Assembly (NCBI RefSeq): GCF_017310035.1 | Contig: NZ_CP022296.1 | Coordinates: 2,480,001-2,544,000 of the forward strand | Direction of reading: 5' to 3' | Origin: Nocardioides sp. S5 | GTDB taxonomy: Bacteria; Actinomycetota; Actinomycetes; Propionibacteriales; Nocardioidaceae | Length of the DNA stretch: 64,000 nucleotides | In this document: piece by piece, positions 9,181 to 17,645 of the stretch | Numbering within the stretch: the first letter of the stretch is position 1 | Layout of the letters: every line of letters starts with the position of its first letter | Notes under the pieces: model-generated | Told to the model about the DNA's origin: nothing | Database searches by the model: none | The model's input: the letters and a program-made list of their open reading frames with translations, nothing else | Program-made: the position numbers and the translations under genes

Positions 9181-10395
9181 TCATCGCGCGGACGTGTCCC
9201 CTGCCCAGGCGGCCTCGAGGATCGCGGTCAGCGCGACGGTGTCCGTCGGGCCGGGGTGATTCTGGATGAGGCGGGTGACGCCGCTGGCCATCTCTGCGAA
9301 GCGCGGGAGGTCGGCGCGATCGACGCCGATGTCCCCCAGGGTGGCGGGGATGCCGATGTCGGCCAGCAGCCCCACGAGCCAGTCCAGGAACTCACTCGCC
9401 GCCTCCGACTCCGAGGCGCCGGACACGTCGAGCCCGCACACGCCCGCTAGGACGGCCAGCCGGTCCTCGATCGCGGCTCGCGCCGCGATCAGCGCGTAGG
9501 GCAGCAGCAGCCCGACTCCTAGGCCGTGGGGGGTGTGGGTGGCCGCGCCGATCGGGTATTGCAGGGCGTGCGGGGCGCCGTTGCCGGCGTGGGAGAACGC
9601 GAGCCCTGCGAGCACCGACCCGTAGGACATGTCCGCGCGCGCCTGCGCGTCCCCGCCGTCGCGCACGGCCCGGCGCAGGCTCCGGGCGATGCGCTCGGCG
9701 GCCTGGAGGGAGTAGTGGTCGGTGATCGGGTTGCGGCCGAGGAAGACTTGCTCGACCAGGTCGCGTGGTTCGTGGGCGCGGGGGGCCGAGGTGTAGCTCT
9801 CGACCGCGTGGCAGAAGGCGTCGATGCCGGAGTGGGCGGTGACGGTGGCGGGGCAGGTGTAGGTGAGCTCGGGGTCGACGATCGCGAAGTCGGGCACGAT
9901 GTGGACGCTGGAGACCCCCACCTTCAGCTCCCGCTCCGGGTCGGTGAGCACCGAGACGGGTGTGAGCTCGGAGCCCGTGCCCGACGTCGTCGGCACGGCC
10001 ACGAGGGGCATCGTCGGCCCCGGCACCTTCGACTCGCCGTAGTAGTCGCGCGGGGTCCCCCCGTACCGCCGGATGACGCCGACGATCTTGGCGAGGTCGA
10101 TCACCGTTCCACCCCCGATGGCGAGCAGCACGTCGGCGTCGACGTCTGCGGCGGCGGAGACGGCCAGATCGACGTCTGTGAGAGGTACGTCGGGTGTCGC
10201 GTCGGCGAACACCCCCACGGCCGCGACGTTGTCCTGCACGGCGGCGATGAGCTCGGCCACCCTCGGCTGACCGAGGAGCACCCGGTCGGTCACGATGAGG
10301 ACCCGCAGGCCGCACTCGGCCACCACGCGCGGGATGTTCTCGGCGACTCCTTCGCCCACCATCAGCTGGCGTGGTCCACGGACGGTCTCGAGCAT
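9181..10395 (-). CDS. Iron-containing alcohol dehydrogenase
   Basis: 404 residues of the Fe-dependent (group III) alcohol dehydrogenase family, which also includes maleylacetate reductases and hydroxyacid-oxoacid transhydrogenases. GGGTVIDLAK binds the dinucleotide, and SGIDAFCHAVESY with SHAGNGAPHAL supplies the Asp and His metal ligands. Start ATG at 10395, with AGAAAGG upstream, just one base after the Ldh-type gene's stop, indicates translational coupling. The longer upstream reading lies inside that neighbour. The substrate is probably a hydroxy-acid or aldehyde intermediate of the pathway, not resolvable from sequence. Confidence 0.9.
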   Translation of the reverse strand: MLETVRGPRQLMVGEGVAENIPRVVAECGLRVLIVTDRVLLGQPRVAELIAAVQDNVAAVGVFADATPDVPLTDVDLAVSAAADVDADVLLAIGGGTVIDLAKIVGVIRRYGGTPRDYYGESKVPGPTMPLVAVPTTSGTGSELTPVSVLTDPERELKVGVSSVHIVPDFAIVDPELTYTCPATVTAHSGIDAFCHAVESYTSAPRAHEPRDLVEQVFLGRNPITDHYSLQAAERIARSLRRAVRDGGDAQARADMSYGSVLAGLAFSHAGNGAPHALQYPIGAATHTPHGLGVGLLLPYALIAARAAIEDRLAVLAGVCGLDVSGASESEAASEFLDWLVGLLADIGIPATLGDIGVDRADLPRFAEMASGVTRLIQNHPGPTDTVALTAILEAAWAGDTSAR

Positions 10396-10396
10396 G

Positions 10397-11431
10397 TCAG
10401 TGCCTTTCTGGAACGTCGGCGGCGATCTGTCGGGCGCGCGTCCAAGTCCGCTGGGAGACCGGGACGCCGTCGGCAAGGTTGGTGGCGCGGGTGGCTCGGG
10501 CGCGGTCTCCGGGGACGAGGACACGGCCGTGTCCGGGGGCTGGCGGGGTGGCCCGGAGGGCGGCGAGGTAGGAGGCGACTGCGGCGGCGCCGGATCCGAA
10601 CGCCGTCGGGTCGATCGCGATGAAGAGGTCGCCCTTGGTGGACGGATCGGTCGGGTCGAGGGTCCCGCGGACGTTTTCGCCGAGCGAGGTGCGGGTCAGG
10701 GTCGCGACAAGCACCTCGAGGATGAGCCCGAGGGCGTAGCCCTTCGGGCCGCCGAAGGGGCTGATCGCTCCGTCGACCGCCGCCGCGGCATCCGTGGTGG
10801 GAACGCCGGCGGCGTCGACAGCGTCGCCGGGTGCCAGCGGCAGCCCCCGAGCGGCGTGGTCGAGCACCTTGCCCCGGGACACCTGACCGGTCGCCATGTC
10901 GAGGACGACCGGCTCCTCCCCGGGCACCGGCACTGCGACGGCCAACGGGTTCGTGCCGACCATGGCCCGCGTCCCACCCCAGGGGTGGACCAGTGCCTCG
11001 CTCGTGGTCAGTGCGATGCCGATGACCCCTGCGGAGGCCATCGACTCGACGTACGGAGCCAGCATGCCGAGGTGGTTCGCGTTGCGGACGGCGGCGACCG
11101 CCACCCCGGTCTCTGCGACCTTGGCGACCAGCTCCTCGACGGCCTGCCGGGCGACCGGCGGTCCGAGGCCGCCGTCACCGTCGACCACGAGGACCGAGGC
11201 CGTGGTCCAGGTGCTCGTCGGCCGCGCCGCCGCGTGCACGGCTCCGCTGCGCAGCCGCTGGGCGAGCATGTCGAGGCGGCGGATGCCGTGGGAGGCGTGG
11301 CCGCGCAGGTCCCCCTCCAGCAGCAGCTCAGCCTGGTCACGCGCCGGCCCCTCCGGAACCCCCAGGCCGGTCAGGACGTTCGTGGACACGGCGAGGTGCT
11401 CCTCGACCGACACCCGGAGCAGATCGGTCAC
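10397..11431 (-). CDS. Ldh-family (malate/L-sulfolactate type) dehydrogenase
   Basis: 344 residues of the NAD(P)-dependent malate/L-lactate/ureidoglycolate dehydrogenase family, which is unrelated to classical LDH. GDLRGHASHGIRRL contains the conserved His region, NANHLGMLAPYVE is the hallmark substrate motif, and GTNPLAVAVP and KGYALGL follow. Enzymes of this family oxidise 2-hydroxy-carboxylates. The GTG start at 11431 overlaps the stop of the aldehyde dehydrogenase in a GTGA junction. Together with the FAD oxidase and the HIBADH-type enzyme, this gives the cluster three separate hydroxyacid-oxidising enzymes. Confidence 0.88.
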   Translation of the reverse strand: MTDLLRVSVEEHLAVSTNVLTGLGVPEGPARDQAELLLEGDLRGHASHGIRRLDMLAQRLRSGAVHAAARPTSTWTTASVLVVDGDGGLGPPVARQAVEELVAKVAETGVAVAAVRNANHLGMLAPYVESMASAGVIGIALTTSEALVHPWGGTRAMVGTNPLAVAVPVPGEEPVVLDMATGQVSRGKVLDHAARGLPLAPGDAVDAAGVPTTDAAAAVDGAISPFGGPKGYALGLILEVLVATLTRTSLGENVRGTLDPTDPSTKGDLFIAIDPTAFGSGAAAVASYLAALRATPPAPGHGRVLVPGDRARATRATNLADGVPVSQRTWTRARQIAADVPERH

Positions 11432-12888
11432 GGCAGGTCGATCGCCGCGTAGGTGACGTCGAGGTACTCGAGAATGCCCTCGTGCGACCCCTCCTTGCCG
11501 ATCCCGGACTGCTTCACCCCACCGAACGGAGCCGACGGGTCCGAGATCAGACCACGGTTGATGCCGAGCATCCCGGTCTCGAGCCCTTCGGTGAACCGGA
11601 GCGCACGCTGGAGGTCACGGGTGAAGACGTAGCCGACCAGGCCGTGCTCGGTGTCGTTGGCCTTCGCGATCACCTCGTCGTCGGACGTGAACGAGATGAT
11701 CGGCGCCACCGGGCCGAAGATCTCCGCCTCGAGCATCCGAGCGTCGTCGGGCACGTCAACGAGGACCGTCGGCGGATAGAAGTAGCCGGGGCCGACCGGA
11801 CGCTCGCCGCCCACCAAGACACGGGCACCACGCTCGACCGCATCGGTGACGAGCTCGTCGATCTTGGTGACCGATGCCTCGTCGATCAACGCCCCGACCT
11901 CGACACCGTCCTCCAGGCCGTGGCCCACTGACAGTGCGCCCATCCGCTCGGCGAAGCGCGCCGTGAACTCCTCGCGCACCGGCTCCTCGACATAGATCCG
12001 GTTCGCCGCGATGCAGGACTCCCCGATGTTGCGCATCTTGGCCACCATCGCGCCGGCGACCGCGACGTCGAGGTCCGCATCAGCGCACACGATCAGGGCC
12101 GCGTTGCCACCGAGCTCCATGGAGGTGCGGAGCACGTTGTCGGCCGCTTGGCGGAGCAGCACCCGGCCGACCTCGGTCGATCCGGTGAACGACAGCTTGC
12201 GGGTCCGAGGGTCGGCCAGCAGTGCCGAGACGACCTCGCCGGAACGCTCGGTCGTCACGACGTTGACGACGCCCGGGGGCACCCCGACCTCCTCCATGAT
12301 CCGGGCCAGGAGCAGCATGGTGAGTGGCGTCTGGCCAGCTGGCTTGGTGATCGTCGTGCAGCCTGCCGCCAGCGCAGGCGCGATCTTGCGTGCGCCCATG
12401 GCCAACGGGAAGTTCCAGGGCGTCACGAAGACGCACGGCCCAACGGGCTTCGGCACGGTGAGGATGCGGTAGCCCCCTGCGGGAGCGACGTTGTAGCGCC
12501 CCTCGACGCGTACTGCTTCCTCCGCGAACCAGCGGAAGAACTCGGCGCCGTAGGCCACCTCCCCCCGAGCCTCGGCGAGGGGCTTGCCCATCTCGAGGGT
12601 GATCAGCCGGGCGACCTCCTCGGACCGCTCGGTGAGCGCCCGGTAGGTCGCGGTCAACAGCTCTGACCTCTTCCGCGGCGGGGTCGCGGCCCACGCGGCC
12701 ATGGCATCGCTGGCCGCGTCCAGGGCGGCGAGCCCGTCCTCGGGGCTGGCGTCGGCCACCTCGGCGATGATCTTGCCGGTGGCCGGGTCCTCGACGTGGA
12801 AGGTGGCCCCGCCGGCGGCGTCGCGCCAGGTGTCGCCGATCCGGAGCCGCCGGTGCTCGGGGGCTAGGACGTTCATGGGCTCACTCAT
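11428..12888 (-). CDS. NAD(P)-dependent succinate-semialdehyde-type dehydrogenase
   Basis: 486-residue aldehyde dehydrogenase closest in motif to GabD: TPWNFPLAMGARKIAPALAAGC, FTGSTEVGR, MELGGNA (general-base Glu) and NIGESCIAANR (catalytic Cys). GGVKQSGIGKEG lies near the end. The expected reaction is oxidation of succinate semialdehyde or another short semialdehyde to the acid. The ATG at 12888 has AGGAGA seven bases upstream. A 76-bp gap separates it from the FAD oxidase upstream, the largest gap within the leftward operon, so a secondary promoter there is possible. Confidence 0.9.
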   Translation of the reverse strand: MSEPMNVLAPEHRRLRIGDTWRDAAGGATFHVEDPATGKIIAEVADASPEDGLAALDAASDAMAAWAATPPRKRSELLTATYRALTERSEEVARLITLEMGKPLAEARGEVAYGAEFFRWFAEEAVRVEGRYNVAPAGGYRILTVPKPVGPCVFVTPWNFPLAMGARKIAPALAAGCTTITKPAGQTPLTMLLLARIMEEVGVPPGVVNVVTTERSGEVVSALLADPRTRKLSFTGSTEVGRVLLRQAADNVLRTSMELGGNAALIVCADADLDVAVAGAMVAKMRNIGESCIAANRIYVEEPVREEFTARFAERMGALSVGHGLEDGVEVGALIDEASVTKIDELVTDAVERGARVLVGGERPVGPGYFYPPTVLVDVPDDARMLEAEIFGPVAPIISFTSDDEVIAKANDTEHGLVGYVFTRDLQRALRFTEGLETGMLGINRGLISDPSAPFGGVKQSGIGKEGSHEGILEYLDVTYAAIDLP

Positions 12889-12964
12889 GCGTCGTCTCCT
12901 GTGAGGTGGTGGGTTGATGTGTGGCGTGGCTGCGTCGATCGCGCCACGCGGGTTGACGTACGGG

Positions 12965-14335
12965 TCACACGACCTTGCCGGGGTTGAGGATGCCGAGCGG
13001 GTCGAACGCGGCCTTGACCCGCTGCTGCAGGCGCAGCCCCACGCCACCGATCTCCTGCTCGAGCCACGGCCGCTTCAGCGTCCCCACACCGTGCTCGCCG
13101 GTGATGGTGCCGCCGAGCCCGATTGCCAGCTGCATGATCGCTCCGAAGGCGGCCTCGGCCCGGACGGCCGCCGCGTCGTCGCCGCGGTCGAACACCACGT
13201 GCGGGTGCATGTTGACGTCGCCGATGTGTCCGGGGCACAGGATCTTGACGTCGTGGTCGGCGGCGATCCTCGCGATGCCGTCGAGCAGGTCGACGAGCCG
13301 GGCTCGTGGCACGGCGACGTCGTCGACGAAGCTCGCGCCGACCTTTTCGACCGCGGGGTTGATCATCCGTCGCGCGGCGAGCAGGAGCTCCGACTCCTCC
13401 CGGTCGCCCGCGACCGCCACCTCGACGGCCCCGAGCCGCTCGCACAGCTCCCCCATCGCTGCGACGTCGTCGGCGGCGAGCGGACCCCGGTCGGACTGCA
13501 TGAGCAGCATCGCCTGCGCTGATTCGGACAGGCCCATGTCGCGGTAGTCCTGGATGGCGGCAATGGAGGGCCCGTCGAGGAACTCGAGCAGTGAGGGGCG
13601 GACACCGGACGACATGATCTGCATGGCGGCCTCGAGCGCGGGTGGCACTGCGTCGAAGAGCGCCACAATCGTCAGTGCCTCCTCGGGAGCCGGCCGCAGC
13701 GACAGGGTGGCCTGGGTGATGACGCCGAGCGTGCCCTCCGAGCCCACGAGCAGCTTGGTCAGCTCGTAGCCGGCGACGCCCTTGACCGTCCGGCGGCCGG
13801 CGCGGATGACCTCGCCGTCGGCGAGCACGACCTCGAGGCCGCGCACGAAGTCTCCGGTGACGCCGTACTTCACGCAGCACAGGCCGCCGGCGTTCGTGGC
13901 GATGTTCCCGCCGATCGTCGACTCCTCCCAGGACGACGGGTCGGGCGGGTAGTACAGCCCTGCCTCCAGGGCGGCCCGCGACAGCACCGCGTTGACGACG
14001 CCGGGCTCGACGACCGCCACCTGGTCGAGGGGGTCGACCTCGATGATGGCGTCCATCCGGGCCAGGGAGAGCAGCAGGCAGCCGTCCACCGCGTTCGCTC
14101 CCCCCGAGAGCCCGGTGCGCGCGCCCTGCGGCACGACGGGCACCCGGTGCCTGGTCGCCCACCGCATGACGACCTGGACCTGCTCGGTCGTCCGCGGCCG
14201 CACCAGAGCGAGCGGCGACCCGGCCGGACACAGGTCCGCCCGGTCGCGTCGGTGGTTCTCGACGGTGGCCGGGTCGACGACCACCGCGTCCGCGGGCAAC
14301 GTGGCCAGGAGCTCGTCGAGAGCGTTCTCGATCAC
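12965..14335 (-). CDS. FAD-linked oxidase (glycolate oxidase GlcD / D-lactate dehydrogenase type)
   Basis: 456 residues. The PCMH-type FAD domain is in the N-terminal half (VVPQGARTGLSGGANAVDG, SSWEESTIGGNIATNAGG), and the C-terminal substrate/cap domain includes CPGHIGDVNMHPH and GTITGEHGVG. Family members oxidise 2-hydroxyacids such as glycolate or D-lactate and pass electrons to a quinone or partner protein. No GlcE or GlcF partner is encoded nearby. The GTG start at 14335 overlaps the stop of the carbonic-anhydrase-like gene (GTGA), which argues against the much longer open frame upstream. Confidence 0.88.
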   Translation of the reverse strand: MIENALDELLATLPADAVVVDPATVENHRRDRADLCPAGSPLALVRPRTTEQVQVVMRWATRHRVPVVPQGARTGLSGGANAVDGCLLLSLARMDAIIEVDPLDQVAVVEPGVVNAVLSRAALEAGLYYPPDPSSWEESTIGGNIATNAGGLCCVKYGVTGDFVRGLEVVLADGEVIRAGRRTVKGVAGYELTKLLVGSEGTLGVITQATLSLRPAPEEALTIVALFDAVPPALEAAMQIMSSGVRPSLLEFLDGPSIAAIQDYRDMGLSESAQAMLLMQSDRGPLAADDVAAMGELCERLGAVEVAVAGDREESELLLAARRMINPAVEKVGASFVDDVAVPRARLVDLLDGIARIAADHDVKILCPGHIGDVNMHPHVVFDRGDDAAAVRAEAAFGAIMQLAIGLGGTITGEHGVGTLKRPWLEQEIGGVGLRLQQRVKAAFDPLGILNPGKVV

Positions 14336-14874
14336 GTGGCGTCCTTCCACGGCTGGGCCAGTTGGTACTCGTCTCGGAGCCGCTGGTAGATCCGACCGTT
14401 CTCCCGAAGGGACTCGACCTTCTCCTCGTCCAGCTCGCCGCGCACCTTGGCCGGGACGCCGGCGAGGAGCGACCGCGGAGGCGCTTCCCTGCCCTCGAGC
14501 ACGACCGCTCCAGCGGCAAGGAGCGACTCGGATCCGACGCGGGCCCCGTTGAGCACCCGAGAGCCCATGCCGACCACCACGTCGTCGCCGATCGTGCATC
14601 CGTGCAGCACGACACCGTGCCCGACCGAGGTGTTGCGGCCCACGCTGAGGTGCAAGCCGTCGTCGGTGTGGAGGACGGAGTTGTCCTGGATGTTGGCGTC
14701 CGGCCCGACTTCGATCGTGCCCTGCTCGGCCCGGATCACGACGCCGAACCAGACGCTGGCGCCGGCACGGACGGTCACCCTGCCCACGAGCACAGCGTTG
14801 GGCGCGAGCCAGGCACCTGGTTCGACGACCGGCGCGACGCCGCGCAGCGGGACCAGCAGCGGGCCGGCTCTCAT
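14332..14874 (-). CDS. Gamma-carbonic-anhydrase-like hexapeptide protein
   Basis: 180 residues of left-handed beta-helix repeats ([LIV]-G-x-x-x-x). VLHTDDG and GHGVVLHGC carry the three His positions that bind metal in gamma-carbonic anhydrases such as CamH/YrdA. LLAGVPAKVRGELDEEK is the usual C-terminal helix region. In catabolic operons such proteins (PaaY/CaiE relatives) can act as thioesterases or carbonic anhydrases; which applies here is unknown. It overlaps both neighbours by 4 nt. Confidence 0.85.
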   Translation of the reverse strand: MRAGPLLVPLRGVAPVVEPGAWLAPNAVLVGRVTVRAGASVWFGVVIRAEQGTIEVGPDANIQDNSVLHTDDGLHLSVGRNTSVGHGVVLHGCTIGDDVVVGMGSRVLNGARVGSESLLAAGAVVLEGREAPPRSLLAGVPAKVRGELDEEKVESLRENGRIYQRLRDEYQLAQPWKDAT

Positions 14875-15794
14875 GCGGTCGCACCGGCGTGCGTCGGGAT
14901 CGGGCTGCTGGGCTCGACCAGTTCCGGCGCCAGCTCCGCCAGCAGCCGCAGGACCAGCTCCGCCCTGCGGACCCGCTCCCGGCCCAGGTTGGCCGCCACG
15001 CTCGCGACGTGCGCCCCGACGGGGTAGATGTTCGGCGCGTTGCGCACGCCCAGCTTGAGATAGACCGGCGCGGCCACCCGGACGACCTCGACCACGTCGT
15101 ACATCCGGACGCTGCCGCCCTGGTCGTCCGGGACCTCGATGTACATGTCGATCGGCGACTGCGTCGCCGCCCGGATCTCGGCGAGCTGCGGGATCGTGAG
15201 GTCGGTGGACACGTTGAGGCTGGTGGCGCCGACGCGCTCGTACAGCGCGGCAGTCGGCCCGTTGCCCAGCGGCATCAGGACGGAGGTCTTGAGGACCAAG
15301 TCCGCGGGCAGGCGCCCCTCGCCCTTCATCCGCCCGAGCAGCTCCAGGACCCCGAGGTCACCGATGAGCAGGCTCCGCACCCCCAGGTCGCAAGCACGGA
15401 CGGCGTCGGCCAGCGAGGCGGCCACCGCCGAGTTGCCGCGGGCGGCACCACCGACCGCGGCCGAGACCTTGGCCTGGCCACCGATGTCCCACGCACCGCG
15501 CGGCCCGAGGAAGAGGCAGACCTCCACATCGTGCTCGCGGCCGAGCCCGACCATGGTGGCGATCTCGTCGTCGGTGAGCATCATGATGCCGCTGCCCTGG
15601 GACACACGGTCGATCGACACCCCACGGGTGCTGGCCTCGTCGAGCACGGCGCGCATCACCACCGGGCCCTCGCAGCTCGGGATCTCGACGCGGTACCTGC
15701 GTCCGTCCGGGAACCGGGCCGTCGACTCCGGCTCCCCGGTCACCACCGGGTGCCCGAGCCGGGCCACGAGCGTCCTGATCTCGTCCAAGGTCAT
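14871..15794 (-). CDS. U32-peptidase-like TIM-barrel protein
   Basis: 307 residues with a barrel-like pattern (repeated beta strands such as VEVCLFLGPRG, RSLLIGDLGVLELL, PIDMYIEVPDD, PVYLKLGVRN). It resembles the U32 family by overall pattern, but I cannot point to a proven catalytic site and proteolysis should not be assumed. Four-nt overlaps with genes on both sides put it firmly in the catabolic operon, so an enzymatic or assembly role in the pathway is more likely than protein turnover. Confidence 0.5.
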   Translation of the reverse strand: MTLDEIRTLVARLGHPVVTGEPESTARFPDGRRYRVEIPSCEGPVVMRAVLDEASTRGVSIDRVSQGSGIMMLTDDEIATMVGLGREHDVEVCLFLGPRGAWDIGGQAKVSAAVGGAARGNSAVAASLADAVRACDLGVRSLLIGDLGVLELLGRMKGEGRLPADLVLKTSVLMPLGNGPTAALYERVGATSLNVSTDLTIPQLAEIRAATQSPIDMYIEVPDDQGGSVRMYDVVEVVRVAAPVYLKLGVRNAPNIYPVGAHVASVAANLGRERVRRAELVLRLLAELAPELVEPSSPIPTHAGATA

Positions 15795-16198
15795 CCGTCA
15801 CTCCCTGAGGGGTCGTCGAGCTCGATCACGGCCGCACCCGTTGTCGTGGTGTCGCCGTCGGCGTTCTTCGTCCAGAGGGCGAGCTCGACGATCGAGCCCT
15901 CCCGGCGTGTCACCTCACCGCCGCACGTGACGGGTTGGTCGCGGAAGTCCATGCCGCGGTAGGAGACCTCGAACGAGGCGACACGGCCCCGGCCCGCGAA
16001 CCACTCGTCCACCAGCTGTCCGAGCCAGGCCGCCTTCAGCAGGCCGTGGACGGACAGCTCGGCGTGGCCGCGCTCGCGTGCGAACGGCAGGTCGTAGTGC
16101 ATCTCGTAGAAGTCCCCGCTGGCCCCGGCGTACTGGACCAGGGTGCGCAGCGTGGCGGCGTGGGTGCGCTCGAGGCGCTCCGGGGGTGCGTGGGTCAT
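15791..16198 (-). CDS. MaoC-type hotdog hydratase subunit
   Basis: 135-residue hotdog-fold protein with the MaoC/R-hydratase pattern YAGASGDFYEMHYD, then HAELSVHGLL. The Asp and His positions of the hydratase motif are present. Such proteins hydrate enoyl-CoA thioesters. It overlaps by 4 nt the gene for a FAS1-like N-terminal dehydratase domain, and the two together correspond to the two hotdog halves of mesaconyl-CoA hydratase and related enzymes, so they probably form a heteromer. Confidence 0.8.
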   Translation of the reverse strand: MTHAPPERLERTHAATLRTLVQYAGASGDFYEMHYDLPFARERGHAELSVHGLLKAAWLGQLVDEWFAGRGRVASFEVSYRGMDFRDQPVTCGGEVTRREGSIVELALWTKNADGDTTTTGAAVIELDDPSGSDG

Positions 16199-16641
16199 CG
16201 GCGGATCCTCGTCCCGATGTGGCGGACGGCGGGCGTCCCGTCCGGGCGGACGAACACGGTCTCGAAGGTGAGCACGGCCAGCGACCCGCTCCGGCCCTGC
16301 TTCTCGCTCACCCCGATGAACGTCACCTGCGACCGCAGCTCATCGCCCAGGGTGAGCCGCGGTCCGACGTACTCGAACCGGTCGCCGCCGTTGATCCAGC
16401 CCAGGCCGTAGCCCTCGGCTGCTGGCATCGGCGGGGGCTCGGACAGGAAGCAGGCACAGATCGCCAGCGGGACCTCCTCACCCTCCGGCTCGAGGCCGAG
16501 GGTGCGGCGGTAGTCGGCGAGGTGACGGCGCTCGACGACGTCGACCCGCTCGGGCCCCTTCCAGCCCACGGCCTCCCGGAGCCGGGCGAGCGCCGGGGTG
16601 TCACCCGGCGGCGGCGCCGTCGCCTCGTGGCTGGCCGTCAT
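16195..16641 (-). CDS. FAS1-like (MaoC N-terminal type) dehydratase subunit
   Basis: 148 residues matching the MaoC_dehydrat_N/FAS1-like hotdog domain: WINGGDRFEYVGPRLTLGDEL and VLTFETVFVRPDG are typical. This half usually lacks the catalytic Asp/His pair and pairs with a MaoC-type partner, here the gene immediately downstream with a 4-nt overlap. Likely function is a structural or substrate-binding subunit of an enoyl-CoA (perhaps mesaconyl-CoA-like) hydratase. It overlaps the GntR gene by 4 nt. Confidence 0.75.
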   Translation of the reverse strand: MTASHEATAPPPGDTPALARLREAVGWKGPERVDVVERRHLADYRRTLGLEPEGEEVPLAICACFLSEPPPMPAAEGYGLGWINGGDRFEYVGPRLTLGDELRSQVTFIGVSEKQGRSGSLAVLTFETVFVRPDGTPAVRHIGTRIRR

Positions 16642-17402
16642 GCGTCCGCCTCCCCGGAACGCTCCAGTTGCGACCGGACCTCGGCGAACCAGGCCCGCGA
16701 CTGGGGCGAGTGACCGTCGACGCGCTCCTCGGCATCGAGGAGGAAGGTGCGCTGTCCGTGGTCGCGCACCGCCACGAGCAGCCCGTCGCGGTCACCGGCC
16801 ACCGCCAGGTCGAGCAGCGGACGGTGCCGATCGGCGTCCTCGCGCATCGACTCCAGGCCGGCACGCGCACGACGGTTCATGGCCATGCACAGCTGCATCT
16901 GCAGCGAGAGCGACCGGTAGGAGTCCTCGAGCCGCTGGTGGCCGGCCAGCCCGACCAAGGCGAGGTGGAACGCGAACGCCAGCCGGGTGTGCTCGTTCTG
17001 GTCGTCACCGGTCGCGGCCTCGAGGTCGGCGAACGCCGCCCGCAACCGGTCCAGACGGGTCTCGTCGATCACCGGGACCCCGAGCCGGACGGCAAGCTCC
17101 TCGAGCTGCGCCCGCAGCGTGTAGATCTCGTAGATGTCGTGGGCGGTGAGCGGGGCGACGATGGCACCGCGCCGGGGCGCCTGGACGATCAGCCCCTCCT
17201 GCTCAAGCACCGCCATCGCCTCGCGCAGCGGCGACCGGCTCACGCCCAACTGGGCGGTCAGGTTGTTCTCCGGGAGTCGGTCGCCGGGCAGCAGCTCGCC
17301 GCTCAGGATCATCGAGCGGAGCGCCTCCGCAGCGAGCACGGACATGGTGGGTGGCGTGGCGATGCGGCGGTTCATGCCCGCTCGCCCCTCAGGTGAACTC
17401 AT
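16638..17402 (-). CDS. GntR/FadR-type (FCD domain) transcriptional regulator
   Basis: 254 residues. The winged HTH at about 20-90 contains PENNLTAQLGVSRSPLREAMAVLEQEGL, the GntR signature. The C-terminal FCD domain (AFHLALVGLAGH with metal-binding His/Asp positions, then DRHRPLLDLAVAGD) is the effector-binding part and commonly senses small organic acids. It is the first gene of the leftward operon and divergent from the CoA-transferase operon, so it is probably the local regulator of both arms. The ATG at 17402 has GAGAG upstream; a second ATG at 17375 is possible. Confidence 0.9.
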   Translation of the reverse strand: MSSPEGRAGMNRRIATPPTMSVLAAEALRSMILSGELLPGDRLPENNLTAQLGVSRSPLREAMAVLEQEGLIVQAPRRGAIVAPLTAHDIYEIYTLRAQLEELAVRLGVPVIDETRLDRLRAAFADLEAATGDDQNEHTRLAFAFHLALVGLAGHQRLEDSYRSLSLQMQLCMAMNRRARAGLESMREDADRHRPLLDLAVAGDRDGLLVAVRDHGQRTFLLDAEERVDGHSPQSRAWFAEVRSQLERSGEADA

Positions 17403-17531
17403 GACTCACTCTCTCGCACGATCCGCCGCGCGGGCCGGACTCCGACCGCATGCCGCAACTCCCACCCCCGGTTGGGCCAAGTGCTGCCACGCGTTTCCGA
17501 GGTTCTTCTGTTGTGACCCTTGCCACAGCGC

Positions 17532-17558
17532 CTCGTATTCTGTAGACAGTATTCCGTC
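17532..17558. promoter_or_regulatory. Candidate GntR operator in divergent promoter
   Basis: The 243-bp gap between the GntR gene and the first CoA transferase contains the palindrome CTGTAGACAG (17540-17549) within TATTCTGTAGACAGTATTC. It has the T-G-T-N2-A-C-A core seen in FCD-subfamily GntR operators and is AT-rich in a GC-rich context. Binding by the adjacent regulator is inferred. Confidence 0.5.
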
Positions 17559-17645
17559 GCCGGTCGACAGGGCAAGTGCCTCGAGCAAATTGCCTCACCG
17601 ACCGAACCCGAGAACCACCGCACCCACGAGGAGCCGGATCAACCG

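Noticed and set aside
7609..9450. 613-residue open frame on the plus strand
   Set aside because: Antisense shadow of the kinase fusion and Fe-ADH genes; no motifs.
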